From: Anthonomus grandis grandis
Lineage: Eukaryota > Arthropoda > Insecta > Coleoptera > Curculionidae
DNA length: 64,000 bases
Assembly (NCBI RefSeq): GCF_022605725.1
Contig: NC_065549.1
Location: 1,736,001-1,800,000 of the forward strand
Direction of reading: 5' to 3'
A model generated the notes under the pieces. That model did no database searches, had not been told where the DNA came from, and worked only from the letters and a program-made list of their open reading frames with translations. A program made the position numbers and the translations under genes. The first letter of the stretch is position 1. Each line of letters starts with the position of its first letter. This document shows, one piece after another, positions 56,461-64,000 of this stretch.

Positions 56461-57200
56461 ACGATTTAACAGATAATTTATATTAATAAGGGAAGATAGA
56501 AATCTTGGGATGGAACGGAGAGATAAAGAGCTCGCGGCCGTTGTTGCCGGCTGAGGTTATGTACATTAAGAACCGTTTATTGTTCTTGCAGTAATTATTT
56601 TTGCATGTTTAATAACACGGAGCGCCCAAGATATGATATTAACTTATTATGATGATGATGCCGCCTTCGGTTTTGGCCGGATTAGTGTTAAGACGCCCAT
56701 TTTATTAACAGTGGCGGCACTTGAAAGCAACGATTCCATTGATTTCATCACTTTATTTGCCAGTCGCTACTAAGGTACTAATTTGGAGGTCCAGGATGTA
56801 TATAGTACAACTGATGTTGGGTTCAATATAATGTCCTTATACCATTCTTCTCGCTTAAGTTTCTGGATTTTCAGTGACCTAACATCAGTCTGCATGGCAA
56901 TTTAAAGGGTGTTTTGAGAACATTATCATCTGGAATTCACTTATGGTGGGTCATCAGATATGTTAAGAGGGCTGTTTTTTTGCAGTCTGTTTTGTATAGG
57001 GTATTGGGTTTTTGGGATTATTATTTAGAATTTCGAGGCACAGGTAGATGATAAAAAAAAAGAGTTGAAGATATTTATTCAACTTAAGTAAAAACAGTAT
57101 ACGCATCGAGTAGCACAGATTTTTTAATGGCCGATCTATCGATACAAATTTGTTTACTTTTATAAGATATTTAATAATAATAATAAATCGTCTTTTATTA
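56461..57200. other. Unassigned; less AT-rich in its first part
   Basis: 56520-56760 is less AT-rich and unique, with GCGGCCGTTGTTGCCGGCTG near 56534 and a GATGATGATG run near 56650. A minus-strand frame at 57316-56963 is AT-rich and spans the transposon border, so it is unlikely to be a gene. Confidence 0.25.
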
Positions 57201-57202
57201 TA

Positions 57203-59281
57203 CTCTATTTCAGAAGTGTATAGAGCAATAAACTGGGGAATTCCGTTCTGTTTGGCTACATTTCGTGGTAGTTCATAGGCGCAGGTACTTATAATATTTA
57301 TGAATTTAATTTTCACGGATTAAATGCCTTTATTTTGAAAGAGATTAAATACTAAATAAATACTTTTAATCCTTTTGTATAGGTACCTATCTTTTAACGC
57401 TTTGTAACATGCAAAAATGGGGTCAGGTAATATATACAGACTATAAATACTTTTAAATCATATTTTAAACGTTAGTAGTCACTGCTACGCTGTAGTGTAA
57501 TCACAATATTATTATCCCAATATTTAAAAAATGGAGGTATTCAGTTCAACGAAAAGATGTACTAAAAATTCTCCACTATCGCTGAGTGAAAAAGTTATTA
57601 TTTTAAATGTACATGTTTGCATAAAACACGATTACCCTAGTTTTACTGTGCAAGAAATTGTTGAAAAATGTTCTCGAATGAGTGGAATTGGAAAGTCCAC
57701 CATTTTCAAATTGTTGCGGGAAAGAAAAGTAGCAGGTCAAGTGGAATCTCCCAAGCAAAAGCCAGGACGACCTACAAAAGTCCTTGATGAAAATGCTAAA
57801 TGTATAATTCGAAAAAAAGTTCACTCTTTTTATTTTAAAAAGGAAATACCCACCCTAGACAAAATTTTAATGGAGCTTGGCCGAGATGACAGTATTCCGT
57901 TGATAAGTAGAAAACTTTTATGGAAAACTTTAAAAAATATGGATTTTTGGGAAAAGCATAACCACAAAGCACTTTTACTGGAGAGCGACGAAATTGTTTG
58001 TTGGAAACGACAATACTTGAGAAGTATTAAGCAGTACCGCAGGGAGCAAAAGAAAGTTTTTTATCTTGATGAGACGTGGATTAACGAAGGTTATATAGTC
58101 CAAAAAATGTGGCAAGACAAAAATATAACCAGTGCTCGCCAAGCTTTCATAGAAGGCCTGTCTACGGGTATTAAAGTACCTTCGGGAAAAGGAAAAAGAC
58201 TTATAATCACACATATTGGAAGCGAAGAGGGATTTTTAAAAGAAGGTCTGCTAACCTTTGAGTCGACTCGCACAGGAGATTACCATGAAGACATGAACTC
58301 AGACGTTTTCGAGGACTATTTTGGTAAAATGATAAAATTTCTTCCGGCTAATTCGGTGGTGGTTATGGATAACGCAAGCTATCATTCACGGCGAATAGAG
58401 AAGACGCCAACTTCAAGTTGGAGAAAGCAAGAAATTATCGATTGGCTGACTGCAAAAGGTATTGCGTTTGAAGCAAATTTGATAAAAAAAGAACTGCTGG
58501 CAATAGCAAACTTACACAAAACTCGTTTCATGAAATACGCCGTGGAAGATATAGCCGAAAAATATAATATAACTGTACTGCGCTTACCGCCATATCATTG
58601 CGAACTAAATCCTATAGAACTGATATGGGCGCAGGTAAAAGGATTTGTAGCAAGACAAAACACGACTTTTAAAATGAAAGATGTTAAGCTACTGTTTGAT
58701 CAAGCCATTACGGAAGCGACACCAGAGAATTGGCGAAAAGCAGTCCAGCATGTAATTGAGCAAGAGGACAAAATGTGGGATCTTGACAACCTCATCGATC
58801 AGACAGTCGATCCGACAGGTGATGACAGTTCGTCAGATGACGAAGAAGACTACAATCTATTATAATTTAAAATTGTTATACACTGTTCAAAAAGTGCCAG
58901 ATCCAAAAGTGACATTTTCAATTGTTTTACTCTACATATTATGTTCAATAAATTTGTGAAAAAAATATATTATTCCATTTAAACAAAAGTAACTTTCTAA
59001 AATAAAATAGCATTTAAGTACATTAATTATAAGGTAAAAAACAAGTCCCAGTTGCACGCCTTTGGCGAACCGTTTTCAATGTTTATCAGTGGGTAACAAT
59101 GGGCAAAACTCATAAATTGACCCAAAACCGGGTGGCACTACCTGCAATCAACGAAAAGAAAGAATTTTACATTGAAACTAATACCCAACTAAGGTAGTGG
59201 CATAAAATATTGGTGGATCACCAGGTACCACTTTTGCATACCTAATGAGGTTTTATTGCTCTACACACTTCTGAAATAGAG
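57203..59281 (+). mobile_element. Sailor-type (DD82E) DNA transposon, apparently intact
   Basis: Terminal inverted repeats of about 30 bp start CTCTATTTCAGAAGTGT on the left, and the right end is the reverse complement with one mismatch over 30. TA flanks both ends (57201-57202 and 59282-59283). The 2,079-bp element has one uninterrupted transposase gene, a TATAAATA at 57442-57449 and an AATAAA at 58947-58952. All parts for autonomous movement appear to be present. Confidence 0.93.
57531..58865 (+). CDS. DD82E transposase (Sailor group)
   Basis: 444 codons from ATG 57531, with no stop or frameshift. The N-terminus has a helix-turn-helix region (LSLSEKVIIL to STIFKLLRERK), then the linker KPGRPTKVLDE, then a second helical region to about residue 150. 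The catalytic core is of the IS630/Tc1/mariner type: D180 in FYLDETWIN, D280 in VVVMDNASYHS and E363 in LPPYHCELNPIELIW. Exactly 82 residues separate D280 and E363, far more than the 34-41 of Tc1 and mariner. This spacing defines the Sailor group (name from memory). The C-terminus is acidic (DDSSSDDEEDY). All catalytic residues are in place. Confidence 0.92.
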   Translation: MEVFSSTKRCTKNSPLSLSEKVIILNVHVCIKHDYPSFTVQEIVEKCSRMSGIGKSTIFKLLRERKVAGQVESPKQKPGRPTKVLDENAKCIIRKKVHSFYFKKEIPTLDKILMELGRDDSIPLISRKLLWKTLKNMDFWEKHNHKALLLESDEIVCWKRQYLRSIKQYRREQKKVFYLDETWINEGYIVQKMWQDKNITSARQAFIEGLSTGIKVPSGKGKRLIITHIGSEEGFLKEGLLTFESTRTGDYHEDMNSDVFEDYFGKMIKFLPANSVVVMDNASYHSRRIEKTPTSSWRKQEIIDWLTAKGIAFEANLIKKELLAIANLHKTRFMKYAVEDIAEKYNITVLRLPPYHCELNPIELIWAQVKGFVARQNTTFKMKDVKLLFDQAITEATPENWRKAVQHVIEQEDKMWDLDNLIDQTVDPTGDDSSSDDEEDYNLL

Positions 59282-59438
59282 TATAAATACCAGAAAATAC
59301 ATAAATATTTTTATAAAATAAAACTATATACTTACTGTATTTAACAAGAAATTCTTTGGAATATGTGCTGCTGTAGTTATTCTAATCAAACACTGAAGCC
59401 CAAGATAAATAAATTAATAATATCCATTCTAGCATATA

Positions 59439-60109
59439 CAGTGTGGCCCAAATTGGGTGTACATGTATGAATATCTTGGAAACTATAAGAGATAGAAAAT
59501 TGGTTAAATGAAGAAAGTTGTAAGGCATTTAGTTAACAATTAAGTGCCGCTTTCAGAACGATTTTATCTTTTTCCGATTTTGAAATATTGGGAAAAAATC
59601 TAAAAGTTGCATTTTTTAAAAAGGGCTGTATTTTTTTTATTTTAACGTATTTTTAAAATCTGTAAAAAACGTTATTAGGACAGCTTTTTAAGGACAACGC
59701 ATAACTGAATTCAGTTTTTGTTTTCGACGTTTCGGTTCTGAGATTCCATCCTCAACTTCATTTTTTCTTATGGCGGCCATTTTGTTTTTTTGCTAAATTA
59801 AAAAGATCTTTTTTTTCCCTTTAAAAAGATGTATAACAGTTTATGAAAATATTTCATTCTTATGTCAAAAAGTTAGAAAGTTCATTTTTCGCGGAGTTGG
59901 CCACGAATGCGGAGGTCACGACTACGGAGGCAATTTGTCGTATATAAACAATTATTATTGTTTAATGATTTAATGTCATTTACTGACAATTCTGCAAAAT
60001 ATTATTTATTTGATTGCGGCACGTAATTGGTAACTAAATGCCCTACAACCTTTCCCATTTAACCAATTTTCTATCTCTTATAGTTTCCAAGATAAGAGAT
60101 AGAAAATTG
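59439..60109. mobile_element. Damaged inverted-repeat element
   Basis: It starts CAGTGTGGCCCAAATTGGGT after TA. Its first 100 bases (for example AACTATAAGAGATAGAAAAT and GGCATTTAGTTAAC) are found inverted near 60010-60095, so it had arms of at least 100 bp. The outer end of the right arm is missing and replaced by a second, inverted copy of an inner piece, giving an 18-bp palindrome pair at 60064-60081 and 60092-60109. The middle contains a weak hammerhead-like motif. No ORF. Confidence 0.6.
59722..59757 (-). other. Weak hammerhead-like motif
   Basis: On the minus strand: TTGAGGA (59755-59749), a GG...CC pair that gives only a 2-bp stem II, then GAAACGTC. The GAAA, ACGT and C match the 50.1-kb copy, but the first core base is T, stem II is poor and stem I does not pair. 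Probably a fossil. Confidence 0.25.
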
Positions 60110-60444
60110 ATGAAAAAGACAAGTTTGAAAAATGCTGAAATAGGTGTCCAATCAAATTATTCCAGGAACATACACTTTTTTTTACCTTATTGAAGGATTT
60201 CCATTACAGCAAAATAGAATAAGCTTTTTTACCACCCCTTAAGCAAATTAACTGCACATAGTCAAGTGGAGATGCCTTAGTCATATCAAACACAACCCAA
60301 GGAATTGTATTTTTTGTGAAAAAACCCTGAATCTGATTGTAATTCAAAATTTTTTATTTGTGGAAAGCAACTTATGTCCCTTTATATCACATTTGGTATT
60401 TCAAAAAAGTAGTCCATTTTTCTCAAAGAGAACTTTTAATAATA
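60110..60444. other. Unassigned; one partial ~150-bp repeat unit
   Basis: TGCTGAAATAGGTGTCCAAT near 60132 matches the opening of the ~150-bp repeat. The rest is AT-rich with no gene. Confidence 0.35.
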
Positions 60445-60596
60445 AAAATTCAGAGATTAGAAGGACACAAAGTAAATGGTCTCAAATTATGTTTATTTTT
60501 TAAAAAAACTATTACACATGTTTCGCCCTAAGGCATCATCAGATCTAAGCTTTAGATGAGAGCCTTGACTCTGTGTCCCTCCAATCTCTGAATTTT
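60445..60596. mobile_element. Second hammerhead cassette with inverted repeats
   Basis: A 26-base inverted repeat (60445-60470 and 60571-60596, three mismatches; shared AAAATTCAGAGATT and GGACACA) encloses about 100 bases with a minus-strand hammerhead-like motif. Same plan as the 49996-50212 cassette, but with a different inverted-repeat sequence. No target-site duplication is clear. It lies directly beside a minus-strand LINE relic. Confidence 0.5.
60505..60548 (-). ncRNA. Hammerhead-ribozyme-like motif
   Basis: On the minus strand: core CTGATGA (60542-60536), one extra T, stem II GCCTTAGGGC (60534-60525; three Watson-Crick pairs plus a possible G-T pair), GAAA (60524-60521). The next bases can form a 3-bp stem III (ACA with TGT around TG), leaving an A at the cleavage position. 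Stem I pairs for only two bases before mismatches. Core bases fit the hammerhead consensus; stem I weakness makes self-cleavage uncertain. Confidence 0.45.
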
Positions 60597-60925
60597 CACA
60601 TTTTGTACATACCCAGAATGTCCTCTTGTATGTAGAATAAATGTCTTGGCAGGGACATCACAAGCAAACCCTTAGAATCTATGTGTTTGTTTGTGATGTG
60701 TTTTAAATCTTAAATCAGTGTCTAACCAAATACCCAATTTTTTTACAACAGGAATATTAATACTATTAATATGTATATTTAACTGCTCCCTTATTATATT
60801 CACCCTGGCATTGGACCCAAATATTAGCACTGACGATTTTGCGGTATTAAATTTTAAAGTATGTTGGCTAGATAATTACAATAGCAAGATCCTCGTTGAG
60901 CAAATTATTGGCATGTAACGTGTTG
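60597..60925 (-). pseudogene. LINE reverse-transcriptase relic
   Basis: Minus-strand reading from about 60880 to 60690 gives LKFNTAKSSVLIFGSNARVN, then EQLNIHI, then VVKKLGIWLDTDLRFK, with stops further out. This corresponds to the segment just after the RT catalytic core of Jockey/CR1 LINEs (LNxxKSxVLxFG and LGxWLDxxLxF), as in the fragment at 2099-2793. The catalytic palm and 3' end are missing or unrecognisable. A plus-strand frame over the same DNA is a shadow. Confidence 0.7.
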
Positions 60926-61240
60926 TCCGACTTTATTTGCACAGGATCAGGCATTTTTTCAAACAATATAAGTCAGTTTTAATTCCAAGTGTCTCGAAGT
61001 TGTTTTTTATGTTTTCCAAGCAATTGACTTAATTTTTTTTTAGATGCAGTTAAAGTAAATGTTTCCTTGCAGGCAGTTGGAATAATTTTTTGATATGTTC
61101 CACGCCAATTTCCCATTTGTTCAAGGAAATAGAAAGTATTACTCGTTCCTTGCAAGGGTAATTTCTGATGTTTTCCAGAAACTAAAAGCCTTAAACTCTC
61201 GTTCTTTTTTTAGTATTCTTGATCGATACAAAAAGAAAAA
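60926..61240. repeat. CAGGCA-type AT-rich block
   Basis: TTTCCAAGCAATTGACTTAA, TCCTTGCAGGCAGTTGGAAT and similar motifs recur as in the 54.4-55.3 kb block. No gene is visible. Confidence 0.35.
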
Positions 61241-61249
61241 TAATTTTTT

Positions 61250-61765
61250 AAAGAAGGAGCTATGCTCATTACATTCCGCCGGACATTTTCCCGTAAAACC
61301 CCGATTAAACTTAACCGGTATGAGTTAATTTGAATAACGACCATCCATCTTAATTTACATCGCGAGAGGAGTCCTGGTAAACGACCGGTGAACCGTGGAT
61401 GGGGGCGAGGAAGGCATATCCAGGACATTTCGACGATGCCGGTACACATCCGTCAATGTCCCGTCCAGCGGTACAATACACGGTCTTCCGAAATAATGCG
61501 ATTAATTCGACGCTACACTGTTTGTGTGCCTCATCCGTCCTCGGGAGGTTCTCTCTCGCTCGTCCAGCATCGGTCCAGACCGATAAAGGGACAATGTCGG
61601 ACATTTCCGGTGTTACGATCTATGGAGTTCCGGCCTGGTGGTGAAAGAGGGGGTGAGGGGGTGAACGTCGACCGGACGCATCCGTGATGGGCGGTTAACC
61701 CCGAGAACGACCCTTATTTCCACGCTGTTTAATCGGGGTTGATGTTGGGGTTTCCCCCCCGCCCG
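61250..61765. other. GC-rich unique island
   Basis: The strongest local rise in GC content of the window, with GGTGAAAGAGGGGGTGAGGG, CGACCGGACGCATCCGTGAT and similar sequence. Open frames of 60-99 codons occur on both strands, as expected when stops are rare, and none has a convincing start, end or known motif. It could be a conserved regulatory element or an exon. It ends in a C run near 61755. Confidence 0.35.
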
Positions 61766-62131
61766 ATATCCTTTTCAAGGAAGTCGATTTCTTATTATCA
61801 CATTTACTTCTCTCACTTTCTAATGAAGTGTTTATGCATTTCTTTAATGTACTTCATTAGAGTAATTCTATAGATTTCTTAATAAGTTTTTGCTATTCTG
61901 GTTTTATGAAGACGTTTCTCCCTTATGCCGGTATCGGTATTAACTGGTGAAAAGATCGTCACAGTTCACAAAAACAACACGCAAATGCGTCCTTTTTCTT
62001 TTTTTAATCAAAAACTTTTTTAAAGAAAAAACACAAATGCCAAATGATTTTAGAAATAAAAATGTAAATAAATGGTTTGTGCTTGGAAGATGTTATTTTT
62101 ATCCAACAGCAATTAAATTAACATTATTATA
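61766..62131. other. AT-rich unassigned sequence
   Basis: No recognisable gene or repeat. The 67-codon plus frame here is Phe- and Lys-rich and runs into the mariner end, so it is not supported. Confidence 0.3.
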
Positions 62132-62370
62132 CAGTGCACCCGTAAAGTAGCCCGAACCTGTCAATATTAATATTGGGTTTAGAGTTTTCCTACGTGGAAA
62201 TTAAACATAAAACGATTAATGGAGGGGAGTTAAATCTGGCGATCTGGGTGGCCATTCAATGAACCCTCGTCTACCTATCTAACGGAAAAAAATTCGGAAA
62301 AACTTTATCTAGATAATTGCGAACGGGTAAATCATAATGTGGCGGGGCTCCATCTTGCTAAAAAAAAAGT
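62132..62370 (-). pseudogene. DD41D mariner relic with one end
   Basis: The plus strand begins ACAGTGCACCCGTAAAGTAG after a TA-rich stretch, a mariner-like end. Reading the minus strand inward gives, in shifting frames, a segment like QQDGAPPHYDLPVRNYLDK and then IGRRGFIEWPPRSPDLTP. These are the last catalytic blocks of the DD41D mariner group, very similar to the 5.4-kb element. Frame breaks and loss of everything upstream make it a dead fragment. Confidence 0.75.
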
Positions 62371-63160
62371 TTCAACTTATATTGTCAAAGCATATCTAAT
62401 TATTAATTATTCAGCTAACGTAAATAATAGCAATTTCAAAATTTTAATTAGCATAGAATCTTTAATGTGATAAAATTTATAAATTAAATTTGGCAATTTT
62501 GTGTTTATTTCATATTTTGAACCATTATAATTCCTAAATATTTGTATATACTAATAATTTAGTTGTATTATGTGTGATATTCTTTATAACATAAGAACGT
62601 ATATGTCTAATTTTTACTGTACTTTCTTAATTTTATTTTATAAAAAAGATGCGTAGAAGAAAGATTTTTCAATAAAATGTAATTGTTTGCGTCCTTCTAG
62701 ACTAAGTCACTTAAGGTCCTTTAATTTATAACCATAAAACATGCAAATATTCTATTTTTCTCTTTCCAGAACGTAATCTTTATAACTCTCACTATCTCTC
62801 TCGTAACTCTCTCATAAAACCTTGGAAGCTTATTTAAAATTTTAGAATGTTTTGCAAGAACCTAATGGTACCAGTTTTCAATAAAACATCCATATATTTC
62901 AGGTTTAGAAGGTACAAGAAATCTCTTTAAATCTATATTCTATAGTATGTTGAAGTTTTGATATTTCTTCATAATTTTTTTGGAAATTTAGTTTAAAATT
63001 AAAATTAGTTCCAGTGGCCAGGGAAGCAAGTACCCTATTTCTTTAATTCTTCCTTAGTAATTCATTAATTCATGATCATTAGTCTTCATTGTTACTTAGT
63101 CAAGAACCAATTTTTTTTATGGATATAGGTAAAAAAAAGTACTTACAGACAATCAATTAT
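62371..63160. other. AT-rich unassigned sequence
   Basis: No recognised gene. One CTCTCACTATCTCTCTCGTA stretch near 62790 is low-complexity. Confidence 0.3.
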
Positions 63161-63862
63161 AAAGGGTGATTCAAATTGAGTTTCCACATTACAATTTTTT
63201 TTTTTTTTTGAAACGCTACTGAATTTGTCAACGGCAACGTGACATTTCTAACGTCAAAATATAAACAAAACAGTCATGGAGCAATATACGACCGAACAAC
63301 GTGTTAAAATTATCCAAGCCTATTATGAAAACGGCCGATCAAGGAAAAATACATTTCGTGCTTTACGTGAATTTTTTGGCGCACAAAATCGGCCTCATGA
63401 GAAGACAATTTGGAATTTGGTACAAAAATTCGAGCAAACTGGATCCGTCGCTAACATCAAAACTCCTAGGCATGCTCGTAGAGGTCGGTCGGAACACAAT
63501 ATTGCTATTGTTGCCGAAAGTGTGAACGAAAATCCAAGAACATCGATTCGTCATCGATCGCAGCAACTGGACCTTACATATTCCACTACACAGCGGATTT
63601 TAACAAAAGAGTCCCATACAGAGTCCAAATAACGCAGGAATTGAAGCCTAGGGACCATCAACAACGCCGTGTATTTGCCGAATGGATAAGAGAACAAGGG
63701 GCAAATTTTCCAATGAAAATAATCTTTAGCGATGAGGCACATTTTCACCTTGGGGGCTTCGTAAATACTCACAATTGCCGTATTTGGGGATTAGAAAATC
63801 CAAGACAGATTGTTGAAGTGAAAATGCATCCTCAAAAGGTGACTGTTTGGTGTGCCTTCTAA
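63161..63862 (+). mobile_element. Mariner-type element, 3'-truncated
   Basis: The left end reads AAAGGGTGATTCAAATTGAG after TA, followed by an oligo-T and a transposase gene. The element stops inside the transposase at about 63862, where the coding similarity ends; no right inverted repeat is in the window. It is a second mariner type, distinct in sequence from the 5.4-kb copy. Confidence 0.8.
63276..63862 (+). pseudogene. Mariner-type transposase, N-terminal two thirds
   Basis: From ATG 63276 (MEQYTTEQRVKIIQAYYENG) the DNA-binding region has two helix-turn-helix parts joined by a HARRGRSEHN linker. A frame change near 63605 separates QRILTK from the next open part, which continues as TQELKPRDHQQRRVFAEW. 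KIIFSDEAHFHLGGFV carries the first catalytic Asp. The protein ends at VTVWCAF, so the second and third catalytic Asp are missing. Family: Tc1/mariner with a DUF4817-type N-terminus (name from memory). Confidence 0.85.
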
Positions 63863-64000
63863 AGTTGCTTTAAACAGCTATAAAAGAGAAGTAAAGGCCA
63901 TATCTTAAAAGCCAAGGGAGCTAAATTTTCTTAATGTTACCAGTCGATTAAGGTTTTCCTGGAAAACATCAAGGACTTTTCCATAGAAATATTTTTTTAA
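63863..64000. other. AT-rich sequence at window end
   Basis: No gene. TTCCTGGAAAACATCAAGG near 63956 is reminiscent of the CAGG-type repeats but is too short to assign. Confidence 0.25.

Noticed and set aside
61388..61687. Overlapping frames on both strands in the GC-rich island as protein genes
   Set aside because: Open frames on both strands are expected at high GC; no start context, domain or splice pattern decides one.

Overview
The window looks like non-coding nuclear DNA from an insect, possibly a beetle. It is very AT-rich, and no host gene can be named. The recognisable coding material belongs to transposable elements of types common in insects: Gypsy LTR retrotransposons, Jockey/CR1-type LINE relics, DD41D mariners, Tc1, pogo and a DD82E Sailor element. 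Species assignment is not possible from the sequence alone.

Layout. 0-3.1 kb: a LINE reverse-transcriptase tail, then a decayed Gypsy element (two LTRs, an integrase scrap) joined to an antisense LINE fragment. 3.1-9.1 kb: AT-rich DNA with diverged satellite monomers and a ~150-bp repeat that is split by a 1.57-kb DD41D mariner. 9.1-13.6 kb: a 91-bp satellite in a 273-bp three-monomer higher-order register. 14.7-20.5 kb: a 175-bp satellite of about 33 monomers, including a 699-bp four-monomer repeat. 20.7-23.1 kb: a ~378-bp repeat. 24.4-24.8 kb: a GC-richer island with a TATA box. 25.7-31.05 kb: an intact, very young Gypsy element with LTRs that look identical and one gag-pol ORF. 31.8-36.2 kb: a ~180-bp repeat array containing a 1,534-bp tandem duplication. 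37.4 kb: a TA-flanked MITE. 38.3-42.1 kb: a pogo element whose broken transposase ends in a PHD-like finger. 45-46.8 and 48.2-49.7 kb: two blocks of a 365-bp satellite. 51.0-51.8 kb: an 800-bp palindrome. 53.3 kb: a Tc1 relic. 57.2-59.3 kb: an apparently intact Sailor (DD82E) transposon. 59.4-61 kb: foldback and LINE relics. 61.3-61.8 kb: a GC-rich island. 62.1 and 63.2 kb: two more mariner relics.

The most interesting signal is a scattered set of hammerhead-ribozyme-like motifs (CTGANGA, short stem, GAAA, then a short self-complementary stem III sequence). They lie at 33.3, 34.9, 50.1 and 60.5 kb, with weaker look-alikes at 44.2 and 59.7 kb. Two of them (50.1 and 60.5 kb) sit inside small cassettes bounded by 26-29-bp inverted repeats. 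The 50.1-kb copy has a 6-bp stem I, a 5-bp stem II and a C at the cleavage position. No neighbouring reverse transcriptase explains these cassettes.

Between the repeats are islands of less AT-rich, apparently unique DNA (about 3.1-3.6, 13.6-14.5, 24.4-24.8, 31.1-31.7, 36.5-37.3, 47.4-48.0, 50.4-50.9, 53.8-54.4, 56.3-56.8 and 61.3-61.8 kb). These could be regulatory sequence or isolated exons of a large host gene, but nothing in them identifies a gene. All coordinates, stems and identities were read by eye; no searches were run.
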